Positions 1-7,115 of a DNA stretch of 18,469 nucleotides are shown here, piece after piece; positions within the stretch are counted from its first letter, which is position 1; every line of letters begins with the position of its first letter. The position numbers were made by a program, and so were the translations under genes. The stretch lies in contig CABQND010000043.1 of the NCBI GenBank assembly GCA_902465495.1, forward strand, positions 1 to 18,469. Reading direction: 5' to 3'. The notes beneath the pieces are model-generated. The model worked only from the letters and a program-made list of their open reading frames with translations, searched no databases and was not told the DNA's origin. This stretch comes from an uncultured Eubacteriales bacterium (GTDB lineage Bacteria > Bacillota > Clostridia > Christensenellales > Borkfalkiaceae).

Positions 1-668
1 CCGTACTCACCGCCGTCATGGAAGTTTACCAAATACCGCGCGTAGTCATAAGCGTTTTCCAAATACAATTCGCTCGTCCCGAGGTATTCGCTCTTGCTTC
101 CTTCCGTCTCGCGTATCCCGCTTCCGCCTGTCAGCTGATATGCGCCCACGCCTTCGATGCTTCCCGCCTCGAGATACGACGTTGCCGGCGTGTCTCCAAG
201 CGCCTGCTTGATCTCCGCCCTGTCCGAACTTCCGTTTGCATGATCGGAGAGCGCCGTGTATCCCACTTCCAGCTCTTCACTTCCCATATACCCGATCTTG
301 CCGCCTTTGAGACTTACGTCTGCAACGATCTTGCACATATCATCAAAGTATACCCATACTTTTCCGTTGTCGTACGCGATGCGCACCGCATGCAGATCGT
401 TTGCACTGAAATCATGTTTCAGTGTCCCCGTTGCAAGCTCTGTTTCCTGCCCGCCGTTCACCTGTACGAGTCGAACTTGTTTGCCCGCATAATCCACTGT
501 CGCATATGCGTAATCGTTTGATGACTGATAGGACAAAATATACTTTACATTTGCGTCGCCTCGACTGTTGAACTCGACGGTAAAGCGTTCGTTCGCACTT
601 GCTGTGCTCAAAAGCATCCCGCTCTCGTTCGCAAACCCTTCTTCCGCCGAATAACTGTAAAAACGCGG
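1..668. repeat. Near-identical duplicated segment, copy in the third GH43 gene
   Basis: Aligned base by base with 2612-3279 at a constant offset of 2611. Bases 1-575 are identical; mismatches occur only at 576, 600 and 628, of which two are silent and one is Asn/Ser. Similarity drops sharply at 669. The left end is unknown because it runs off the window. Confidence 0.97.
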
Positions 669-1796
669 ACGCGCGGGCGCGATCGAACCGTCACGGTTGG
701 GGACAGAAGTCATCAGCCCGTCAGATACCAGTAAACGGTCGATATTGACGCTGCGATGCGTCATGGCATCGGCATACAATTCGTCCAGATTATGATATAC
801 AATATAATAGCTGTCCAGATCGGGCCCCAAAAAATTTGCCGAATGCCCCGTTCCTACATGTCCCTCATCGCGGTCGCAATTGAGCAACATGGGATTTCTT
901 GCCCCTACACGGAAAGAATCTGCAACCGTCTGCACGCTGGTTTTATCAATAAAATCCGACACGGCATAACAGACCTGATAAGCGGGCGTCTGATAATGCA
1001 ATCCCGTATAGGTCAGATAATACTGGCCGCGGATCTTGATCATCGCGGGTCCCTCCGTCCAGCCGCCCATGAGGTTGGTCGCAGAAATCTGCACAGAGTC
1101 TCCCAGATCTTTCATGTTTTCAATGGGACGCACGGTGATCGCACCGCTCGTTGCGTGCAAAAAATACATTGTTTCATCGTCATCGATGAACAGGCTTCCG
1201 TCGATGCGGGTATCCAACCTTCCCGCATGGTATTCAAACGGACCTTCGGGATTGTCGGCGACCAAAACGTAATGCCCTCGCGACGATGCCGCAGAACCGG
1301 GCGATATAAACATATAAAATTTTCCGTTAAAATGATATACTTCAGGAGCATACGCGTTTTGCGTATAGCGCCCCGCGCCGCCCTCCTCTGCCTCGTCCTG
1401 CGTGGATACGACGTACCCTTCGGGCAGACCTTCGCCGCGGCATTTGTCCCAATGGATCAGATCACGCGATTTCCACGCACGAAGTCCGCGGCTGTTCGCC
1501 CCGCTCGTCGTGCAATACAGATAATACGTGCCGTTCCAGCGCATGATAAACGGATCGGCGATGCCCGTCTCCCATTGTCCCTTCAAATTGGGGGCGTCGA
1601 TGCCGCCCCCGTTATCCACCGTGTTAAAACTGCTATTGTCATACGTCGAATAAGAATATACGACGCCATCTTTGCCATTGGTCGGTTTCATCTTTTTTTC
1701 ATCGATCGAAATACCGCCTTTACCGCACGCAACCATGATGTTCCCTCCCAGGATAATGCTTACAATTACCGAAATAAATCGTGCAATTTTTTTCAT
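1..1796 (-). CDS. GH43 family lipoprotein (third tandem copy, 3' end outside window)
   Basis: Open frame from ATG at 1796 to the left edge without a stop (598 codons), so the C-terminus is missing. The start follows a GAGG-containing site and lies 10 nt after the stop of the upstream GH43 gene, suggesting coupled translation. Residues 1-24 form a lipoprotein signal (MKKIARF, hydrophobic stretch, then MVAC with C24), a slightly atypical lipobox. Residues ~75-376 are a five-bladed GH43 catalytic domain. The expected residues are visible: D81 in the IADPF motif (general base), D199 in RIDGSLF (pKa-modulating Asp), E248 in WTEGP (general acid), and the GTGHS motif with H318. From residue ~377 a concanavalin-like beta-sandwich and the start of a CBM6/35-like domain follow. 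This part is almost identical at DNA level to the upstream paralogue. GH43 enzymes hydrolyse arabinosyl, xylosyl or galactosyl linkages; the subfamily and substrate cannot be decided here. It presumably acts on the outer face of the membrane. Confidence 0.9.
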   Translation of the reverse strand, partial: MKKIARFISVIVSIILGGNIMVACGKGGISIDEKKMKPTNGKDGVVYSYSTYDNSSFNTVDNGGGIDAPNLKGQWETGIADPFIMRWNGTYYLYCTTSGANSRGLRAWKSRDLIHWDKCRGEGLPEGYVVSTQDEAEEGGAGRYTQNAYAPEVYHFNGKFYMFISPGSAASSRGHYVLVADNPEGPFEYHAGRLDTRIDGSLFIDDDETMYFLHATSGAITVRPIENMKDLGDSVQISATNLMGGWTEGPAMIKIRGQYYLTYTGLHYQTPAYQVCYAVSDFIDKTSVQTVADSFRVGARNPMLLNCDRDEGHVGTGHSANFLGPDLDSYYIVYHNLDELYADAMTHRSVNIDRLLVSDGLMTSVPNRDGSIAPARPRFYSYSAEEGFANESGMLLSTASANERFTVEFNSRGDANVKYILSYQSSNDYAYATVDYAGKQVRLVQVNGGQETELATGTLKHDFSANDLHAVRIAYDNGKVWVYFDDMCKIVADVSLKGGKIGYMGSEELEVGYTALSDHANGSSDRAEIKQALGDTPATSYLEAGSIEGVGAYQLTGGSGIRETEGSKSEYLGTSELYLENAYDYARYLVNFHDGGEY

Positions 1797-1806
1797 ATGC
1801 GCCTCG

Positions 1807-4461
1807 TTATTCGACGCTTTTGATTGTTACGTCCTTGTAATAACCGGACCCGCCCGTCGCGTACAATCCGATCGCGCCCGTATTGAAAGCAAGCGGATCG
1901 GTGTATTCGATAAGAAGTTCTTCGTTGCGCTCAATGCGGATGGTATTTGCAATCATGCTGATTTTATAGTTGTAGAAAGTATCCGCCACAGACTCGACAG
2001 AAGCGGCGGCAAGCGAATAGCTTTTTACATTGCCGAAGTTATTTTTATAAAGCTTAACAGCATTTTTTGTGATTTGTAAATAATATCCCTGAATGTGATA
2101 CTCTATATCGCCCGCGATCGAAAACTTTTTAGGAAAATCGATCGCATAATTATCTTGACGGAATATCACACCGATGGGCGAAGTACCCGATAACAGAGAA
2201 GTGCTCTCTTCCAGCGAAATGCTGATCGTCATTTCAAAATTATTTACATTCTGCTCTCCAAAGTACATAAATTCCCGTTCACCGCTCACATACATGCCGT
2301 CCTGCGTCACAGAGAAACCTTCCGTTTCGAATGTAGCGCCACGCACCTGACCCGATGAGAGTGAGTTGGTGTACTCGTATGAAGTATCCACTTTTGAAAA
2401 AGCAAAGCTGACGAATGCGAACGCCTCGCCCACATTCTGGATCTTTATCTGCCGCACCCCTGTGCTTACACTGAATTTTTTCAGATATACCCGCACGTAA
2501 TCTTCCTCCGCCGCACTTGCGTCCGGGATTGTCAGCAGCTGGTTTTCTCCTCCGTCGATTTGTACACAGATCGTCTTCCCGCAATATTTCTTGTTGACCA
2601 CGAGTTCCATCCCGTACTCACCGCCGTCATGGAAGTTTACCAAATACCGCGCGTAGTCATAAGCGTTTTCCAAATACAATTCGCTCGTCCCGAGGTATTC
2701 GCTCTTGCTTCCTTCCGTCTCGCGTATCCCGCTTCCGCCTGTCAGCTGATATGCGCCCACGCCTTCGATGCTTCCCGCCTCGAGATACGACGTTGCCGGC
2801 GTGTCTCCAAGCGCCTGCTTGATCTCCGCCCTGTCCGAACTTCCGTTTGCATGATCGGAGAGCGCCGTGTATCCCACTTCCAGCTCTTCACTTCCCATAT
2901 ACCCGATCTTGCCGCCTTTGAGACTTACGTCTGCAACGATCTTGCACATATCATCAAAGTATACCCATACTTTTCCGTTGTCGTACGCGATGCGCACCGC
3001 ATGCAGATCGTTTGCACTGAAATCATGTTTCAGTGTCCCCGTTGCAAGCTCTGTTTCCTGCCCGCCGTTCACCTGTACGAGTCGAACTTGTTTGCCCGCA
3101 TAATCCACTGTCGCATATGCGTAATCGTTTGATGACTGATAGGACAAAATATACTTTACATTTGCGTCGCCTCGACTGTTGAACTCAACGGTAAAGCGTT
3201 CGTTCGCACTCGCTGTGCTCAAAAGCATCCCGCTCTCGCTCGCAAACCCTTCTTCCGCCGAATAACTGTAAAAACGCGGCATAGTCGGTGCAATTGATTC
3301 TTCGGGATTGTGAACTGTTGTCATCAGGCCGTCATACACGAGCAATCGGTCAATGTTCAAAGAACGGTCGGGACCGCTGCGGTTGTTCAGATTATGGTAC
3401 GAAATATAGTAACTGTCCATGTCCGGACCCATCACGTTGGAAGAATGCCCGAGACCGACCAGCCCTTCATCCTTATCACAGTTCAGCAGCATAGGATTTT
3501 TGGGGCCGGGCCGGAAAGAATCCGCAACAGATTGAATGTTGGTTTTGTCCAAACTGTCGGCAATTGCATAACAGACCTGATAACCGGGCGTTCCGACATG
3601 ACAGCCCGTATACGTGAGATAATACTGTCCGCGGATCTTTTTGAGTCCCGGACCTTCCGTCCAGCCGCCCATCAGATTGGATGAACCAATCAGGGTCATG
3701 TTGTCTTTAAACCCTCTCATATATTGATCGCTTGCCGGATCATCTTCCATTGTGCGAATAACAATCCCCCCGCTGTTTGCAACCAAATAATAAATGGTTT
3801 CATCATCATCGATGAGAACAGTCGCATCAATTTTAGAGTCAATCTTGGACTCACTGTACAACTCAAACGGACCTTCGGGATGATCGGCGACAAAGACACG
3901 GTGCCCCTCTCCCCCGTTGGCTGCCTTGGTGTACTGCGATGTATACATATAAAATTTCCCGTTGAAATGGAAAACTTCGGGCGCATATGTGCCGTTGGTA
4001 GGATTCCGTGAAGAGTCGCGCGGTTCCGGATCAAGTACATACCCCAAGGGCAATCCGTCGCCCTGACACTTTTCCCAATGTACGAGATCCTTGGATTTCC
4101 AAGCGCGCACCCCAAAGTTATCGAGGTTGCGTGTAGAAGTGGACGAATAAAAATAATACATTCCATTATAACGAAGAATATATGGATCTCCCACCCCATG
4201 ATCGTAATACTGCCCGGAAAGCGCAGGAGCTTCGTCGTAACCATCCAGATCGCTCGTCCCCGTCAAGTAGCCGCGCTCACGGGCATTGTAATCGAGGTTA
4301 TCGTAGGTAGAATAAGTGTACATAACGCCGTCCTTGCCGTTGGTCGGCGCCATTTTTGCCTCGTCGATGATGATCTTCGGATCGCCTTTGGAACAGCCCG
4401 TAATGCTGACCGCCAGCACCGCCACACATAATAGCGACAGAAACAGTCCTCTTTTCTTCAT
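1807..4461 (-). CDS. GH43 family lipoprotein with C-terminal beta-sandwich and CBM6/35-like domains (second copy)
   Basis: Encodes 884 residues from ATG 4461. The signal is MKKRGLFLSL, a hydrophobic core and the lipobox ITGC (C23). An in-frame ATG at 4509 would add 16 polar residues before this signal and sits only two bases after AAGGAG, so 4461 is preferred. Residues ~85-395 are the GH43 catalytic domain, with D92 (GVGDPY), D212 (KIDATV) and E269 (WTEGP) as the expected triad and H339 in GLGHSS. Residues ~396-535 form a concanavalin-like beta-sandwich typical of GH43 C-terminal modules. Residues ~560-690 look like a CBM6/35-type domain (ARYLVNF, GMELVV, VQIDGG, QIKIQNVG). Residues ~700-884 are a second LamG/concanavalin-like domain (GVIFR, IQGYYL, AIGLYA). 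Exo-acting removal of pentose or galactose units from surface-bound glycan is the inferred role. The 64-nt gap upstream holds a perfect palindrome; the next GH43 starts 10 nt downstream. Confidence 0.93.
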   Translation of the reverse strand: MKKRGLFLSLLCVAVLAVSITGCSKGDPKIIIDEAKMAPTNGKDGVMYTYSTYDNLDYNARERGYLTGTSDLDGYDEAPALSGQYYDHGVGDPYILRYNGMYYFYSSTSTRNLDNFGVRAWKSKDLVHWEKCQGDGLPLGYVLDPEPRDSSRNPTNGTYAPEVFHFNGKFYMYTSQYTKAANGGEGHRVFVADHPEGPFELYSESKIDSKIDATVLIDDDETIYYLVANSGGIVIRTMEDDPASDQYMRGFKDNMTLIGSSNLMGGWTEGPGLKKIRGQYYLTYTGCHVGTPGYQVCYAIADSLDKTNIQSVADSFRPGPKNPMLLNCDKDEGLVGLGHSSNVMGPDMDSYYISYHNLNNRSGPDRSLNIDRLLVYDGLMTTVHNPEESIAPTMPRFYSYSAEEGFASESGMLLSTASANERFTVEFNSRGDANVKYILSYQSSNDYAYATVDYAGKQVRLVQVNGGQETELATGTLKHDFSANDLHAVRIAYDNGKVWVYFDDMCKIVADVSLKGGKIGYMGSEELEVGYTALSDHANGSSDRAEIKQALGDTPATSYLEAGSIEGVGAYQLTGGSGIRETEGSKSEYLGTSELYLENAYDYARYLVNFHDGGEYGMELVVNKKYCGKTICVQIDGGENQLLTIPDASAAEEDYVRVYLKKFSVSTGVRQIKIQNVGEAFAFVSFAFSKVDTSYEYTNSLSSGQVRGATFETEGFSVTQDGMYVSGEREFMYFGEQNVNNFEMTISISLEESTSLLSGTSPIGVIFRQDNYAIDFPKKFSIAGDIEYHIQGYYLQITKNAVKLYKNNFGNVKSYSLAAASVESVADTFYNYKISMIANTIRIERNEELLIEYTDPLAFNTGAIGLYATGGSGYYKDVTIKSVE
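2612..3279. repeat. Near-identical duplicated segment, copy in the second GH43 gene
   Basis: Partner of 1-668 (665 of 668 bases identical, no gaps). It encodes the concanavalin-like domain and the beginning of the CBM6/35-like domain, starting right after the catalytic domain (about residue 395). Confidence 0.97.
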
Positions 4462-4473
4462 ACTTTTCTTTTC

Positions 4474-4503
4474 TCGTCGGCGCATTTGCAAATGCGCCGA
4501 CGA
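4474..4503. repeat. 30-bp perfect palindrome (intergenic hairpin)
   Basis: The two 13-base arms TCGTCGGCGCATT and AATGCGCCGACGA are perfectly complementary around the centre TGCA. In RNA this gives a 13-bp GC-rich stem with a tetraloop. It lies in the gap between the first and second GH43 genes. No U-run follows on either strand, so it is not a standard intrinsic terminator. It may act as an mRNA stability or processing element or in translation, or be a REP-like element. Confidence 0.85.
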
Positions 4504-4511
4504 ACTCATCT

Positions 4512-4517
4512 CTCCTT
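4512..4517 (-). promoter_or_regulatory. Strong Shine-Dalgarno sequence separated from the start codon by a palindrome
   Basis: AAGGAG lies just after the stop of the first GH43 gene. It is only two bases before an in-frame ATG (4509), too close for normal use, and 50 nt before the preferred ATG 4461. The 30-bp palindrome lies between, so folding would shorten the effective distance to about 20 nt. Confidence 0.45.
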
Positions 4518-4525
4518 ATCCGAAT

Positions 4526-7096
4526 TTATGAGCCGCTGATGCTCAGGTTTTTATAATATGCTGCGTTACCTGTCGTATACAGACCGATTCTGCCGTGCGT
4601 AAATGCAAGCGTATCGTAAATTTGCAGAATTTGCTCTCCGTCACGCAGGACAGTGATCTGATTACCCTTCATACTGACTGTGTAAGTGTAGTATTTTCCA
4701 GATGCCGTAGTCAGACGTACGGTGCTCAGATCGACGCTGTCGCCGTAATTACAACGGCGCAAAATGATTGCATCGCTGTATACCGCAAGATAATATCCTT
4801 GGATACTGTCATTGTTATCGCTGCTCTTCGAACCGTCAAAATAATTACCTGCTCGGAAAATCAGCCCTGCACCGCTACCCCCGCCGCTTGCGCCCGCTTT
4901 GGGTAAAGCCATACTCACACTCATCTTAAAATCGGTAACCGTGTCATCCCCAAAATAGAGCAGCATTCGCGCACCTTCGGATGCGATGTATGCATTGACA
5001 TTATCGCCGGCAAGCATTCCGATGTCCCAATCTTTTTCAAACCATGCACCGCGTTCGATAATTGTGGAAAGGTCATGTTCGAATTTCGGCGTAGACTTGC
5101 TGCTTACAAAGAATCGGAAAGACAAAAGTTCAATCGCGCCGCCGCCCACGTTTTCGATGCGGATTTGATGCACGCCCGCCCCGACATCCAAGTCAAGGAG
5201 CCTTACATTGATAATATCCGTCGCATATTCCGAAGCAACATACGGCACTGTCGCCATAATAACATCGCCGCCGTCCACTTCTATGCCGATTCGATGTTCG
5301 CCGTCACAATACTGCGCAGGAAGCATGAGTTCAATGCCGTAATGCGCTTCATGCGCAAAGCGGACAAGGTAACGTCCGAAATCACCCGTATTTGCAAGCT
5401 TAAGCATTTTGCTGCCCCCAAAGTTGAGGTTTTGCTCGCCGTCCACTTTCGTCACGCCACTGTCCTTGCTGAGCGCAAAAGGCTCTACTCCCTCGATCAT
5501 GCCTTCCGTCATATACGAAATTGCGGGAATATAAGCCGCCGATTGCTTGATCTCTTTGCGATCGGAAAGATTTCCCGCCATCAGCGAATATGCTGTATAG
5601 CCATAAGTCGCATTGCCCGAAGAGAGGTATCCGATCTTTCCGTCAGAAATCCGCGTATTCTCTGCAACGATCTTGCACATCTCGTCAAAATACACACGCA
5701 CCGTTCCTTCTGCAGAAGAAATGCGAATGGTATGGTTTGCATCCGAAGAATAACTATTTTTCAGTATTCCTTCCTGAATAAGCGTTTCTTTTCCTTTTTC
5801 GACGGAATACATCGCTATGCTTTTGCCGCTGTAATCGACAGTCACGTAAAAATATTCGTTCGCAGAAGTATAGCCGACAACATATTTCATGCCCGCATCG
5901 CCCGCACTGTTGAATTCCGCTGTGAAATTCCCAGACACACTTTCAGGAGAAAGAAGGAAAGAACCGTCCGCAGCAAGCCCTTCGGCACCCCTCACGGCAA
6001 ATGCCGGCAGAGTCGGCGCAACCGAACCGGAACGCAAAGGCACCGTAGAAACGTATGTCCCTGCAATCAGCAAGCGGTCAAGATTAAATGAACGATTGGG
6101 TCCGACTGTGCTGTTAAGCGTATGATAAGCAATATAATGACTGTTGAGGTCGGGACCGAGTACCGTTGAACTGTGTCCTATTCCGACTTCTCCCGCTTCT
6201 CCGTCTGTATTGATCATGAAAGGTCCGTTCGCTTCATTCACAAACGAGGATGCAAAATTTCGGACGCTTGTCGTATCCAGCTCTTCCGCCGCCACTATGT
6301 TGATACGGTAAGAATTTTGCGTAACGCTGTTTCCTGCATATGTAAGATAGGTTATACCGTCCACCGTAAACACGTCGGGACCTTCTGTCCAGCCGCTTCC
6401 GCCGAGATTCATCGTTGCATTGATGACGCCCGATTTATCGCCGTAATTGAGCATGTCATCCATGCTTTTCACGGTGATCGCCCCGTTGGAAGCGAAAAGG
6501 AAATACATACTTTCGTCGTCCGCTATGAAGAGATTGCCGTCAATATTGTTGTCGACAAGCGCACCCGCATAGACAAACGGGCCTTCGGGACTTTCCGAAC
6601 GCAACACAACGTGCCCGCTACCGCCGGGCGAAGTGTACATATAAAAAGTTCCGTCCATATAATACACTTCGGGAGCATATGCGCTCATCGTGCGCTCGTC
6701 TTCGCTCACGTATCCGAGCGTGAGACCCGCACCTTGGCACTGTTCCCAATGAACAAGGTCAGAAGATTTCCATGCCCGCACACCGATGTTCCCGTTTTTG
6801 GTGGAACAATACAAGTAATACATTCCGTTGTAGCGCATGATAAACGGATCTCCGACCCCATAGTCTTCCCATTGTCCCGGAAGAGCGGCTGTTTCGCTTT
6901 CTTCCCGCATATAATCACTGTAATCGGCGTTGTTATATGTAGAATAACTGTATTCCACCCCATCCTTTCCCGGGAACGGCGCACCGCTTCCGTCCTCGAT
7001 CGTCTTGTTCTTTTTGGAACACGCCGCGAACAAGCCGAGCGCCATCAGGCAGGCGAGCAGAAGCGCCGCGATCCGGAACATTCTTTTCGTTCTCAT
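4526..7096 (-). CDS. GH43 family lipoprotein with C-terminal beta-sandwich and CBM6/35-like domains (first copy)
   Basis: Encodes 856 residues from ATG 7096, 19 nt after the stop of the CBM9 lipoprotein gene. An in-frame ATG at 7150 lies inside the upstream coding region and would put 18 extra residues before the signal, so it is rejected. The signal starts MRTKRMFRIA and ends with lipobox FAAC (C26). Residues ~75-365 are a GH43 propeller with D83 (GVGDPF), D186 (NIDGNLF), E238 (WTEGP) and H308 (GIGHSS), so it should be active. Then come a concanavalin-like domain (~385-500, including YFDEMCKIVAE and GKIGYLS), a CBM6/35-like domain (~570-660) and a C-terminal LamG-like domain (~710-856, GLIFRAGNY, IQGYYL, GRIGLYTTG). 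It has the same domain order as the next two genes but is clearly more diverged from both, and it does not share their near-identical DNA segment. The substrate is unknown; an arabinan-, xylan- or galactan-type side chain is plausible for the family. Confidence 0.93.
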   Translation of the reverse strand: MRTKRMFRIAALLLACLMALGLFAACSKKNKTIEDGSGAPFPGKDGVEYSYSTYNNADYSDYMREESETAALPGQWEDYGVGDPFIMRYNGMYYLYCSTKNGNIGVRAWKSSDLVHWEQCQGAGLTLGYVSEDERTMSAYAPEVYYMDGTFYMYTSPGGSGHVVLRSESPEGPFVYAGALVDNNIDGNLFIADDESMYFLFASNGAITVKSMDDMLNYGDKSGVINATMNLGGSGWTEGPDVFTVDGITYLTYAGNSVTQNSYRINIVAAEELDTTSVRNFASSFVNEANGPFMINTDGEAGEVGIGHSSTVLGPDLNSHYIAYHTLNSTVGPNRSFNLDRLLIAGTYVSTVPLRSGSVAPTLPAFAVRGAEGLAADGSFLLSPESVSGNFTAEFNSAGDAGMKYVVGYTSANEYFYVTVDYSGKSIAMYSVEKGKETLIQEGILKNSYSSDANHTIRISSAEGTVRVYFDEMCKIVAENTRISDGKIGYLSSGNATYGYTAYSLMAGNLSDRKEIKQSAAYIPAISYMTEGMIEGVEPFALSKDSGVTKVDGEQNLNFGGSKMLKLANTGDFGRYLVRFAHEAHYGIELMLPAQYCDGEHRIGIEVDGGDVIMATVPYVASEYATDIINVRLLDLDVGAGVHQIRIENVGGGAIELLSFRFFVSSKSTPKFEHDLSTIIERGAWFEKDWDIGMLAGDNVNAYIASEGARMLLYFGDDTVTDFKMSVSMALPKAGASGGGSGAGLIFRAGNYFDGSKSSDNNDSIQGYYLAVYSDAIILRRCNYGDSVDLSTVRLTTASGKYYTYTVSMKGNQITVLRDGEQILQIYDTLAFTHGRIGLYTTGNAAYYKNLSISGS

Positions 7097-7105
7097 CTCA
7101 TTCGT

Positions 7106-7111
7106 CCCCCC
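7106..7111 (-). promoter_or_regulatory. Ribosome-binding site of the first GH43 gene
   Basis: A run of six G (A-rich upstream, GGGGGGA) lies 9 nt before ATG 7096 and can pair with the 16S tail through one G-U wobble. It supports the start at 7096 rather than 7150. Confidence 0.55.
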
Positions 7112-7115
7112 TTTT

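Noticed and set aside
18..521. Plus-strand open frames, including identical ones near 18-521 and 2560-3132 and longer ones at 756-1823, 5075-6091, 6173-7222 and 10386-11669
   Set aside because: They are antisense to well-supported GH43 or CBM9 genes, show no recognisable domain and lack convincing ribosome-binding sites. The identical pair is only the shadow of the duplicated segment.
4474..4503. Palindrome as a rho-independent terminator
   Set aside because: No U-run follows on either strand, and on the minus strand it is followed by A-rich sequence and a start codon.
4462..4509. Upstream start at ATG 4509 for the second GH43 gene
   Set aside because: It would place 16 polar residues before a complete lipoprotein signal, and AAGGAG is only two bases away. 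It is kept as an alternative because the frame is open.
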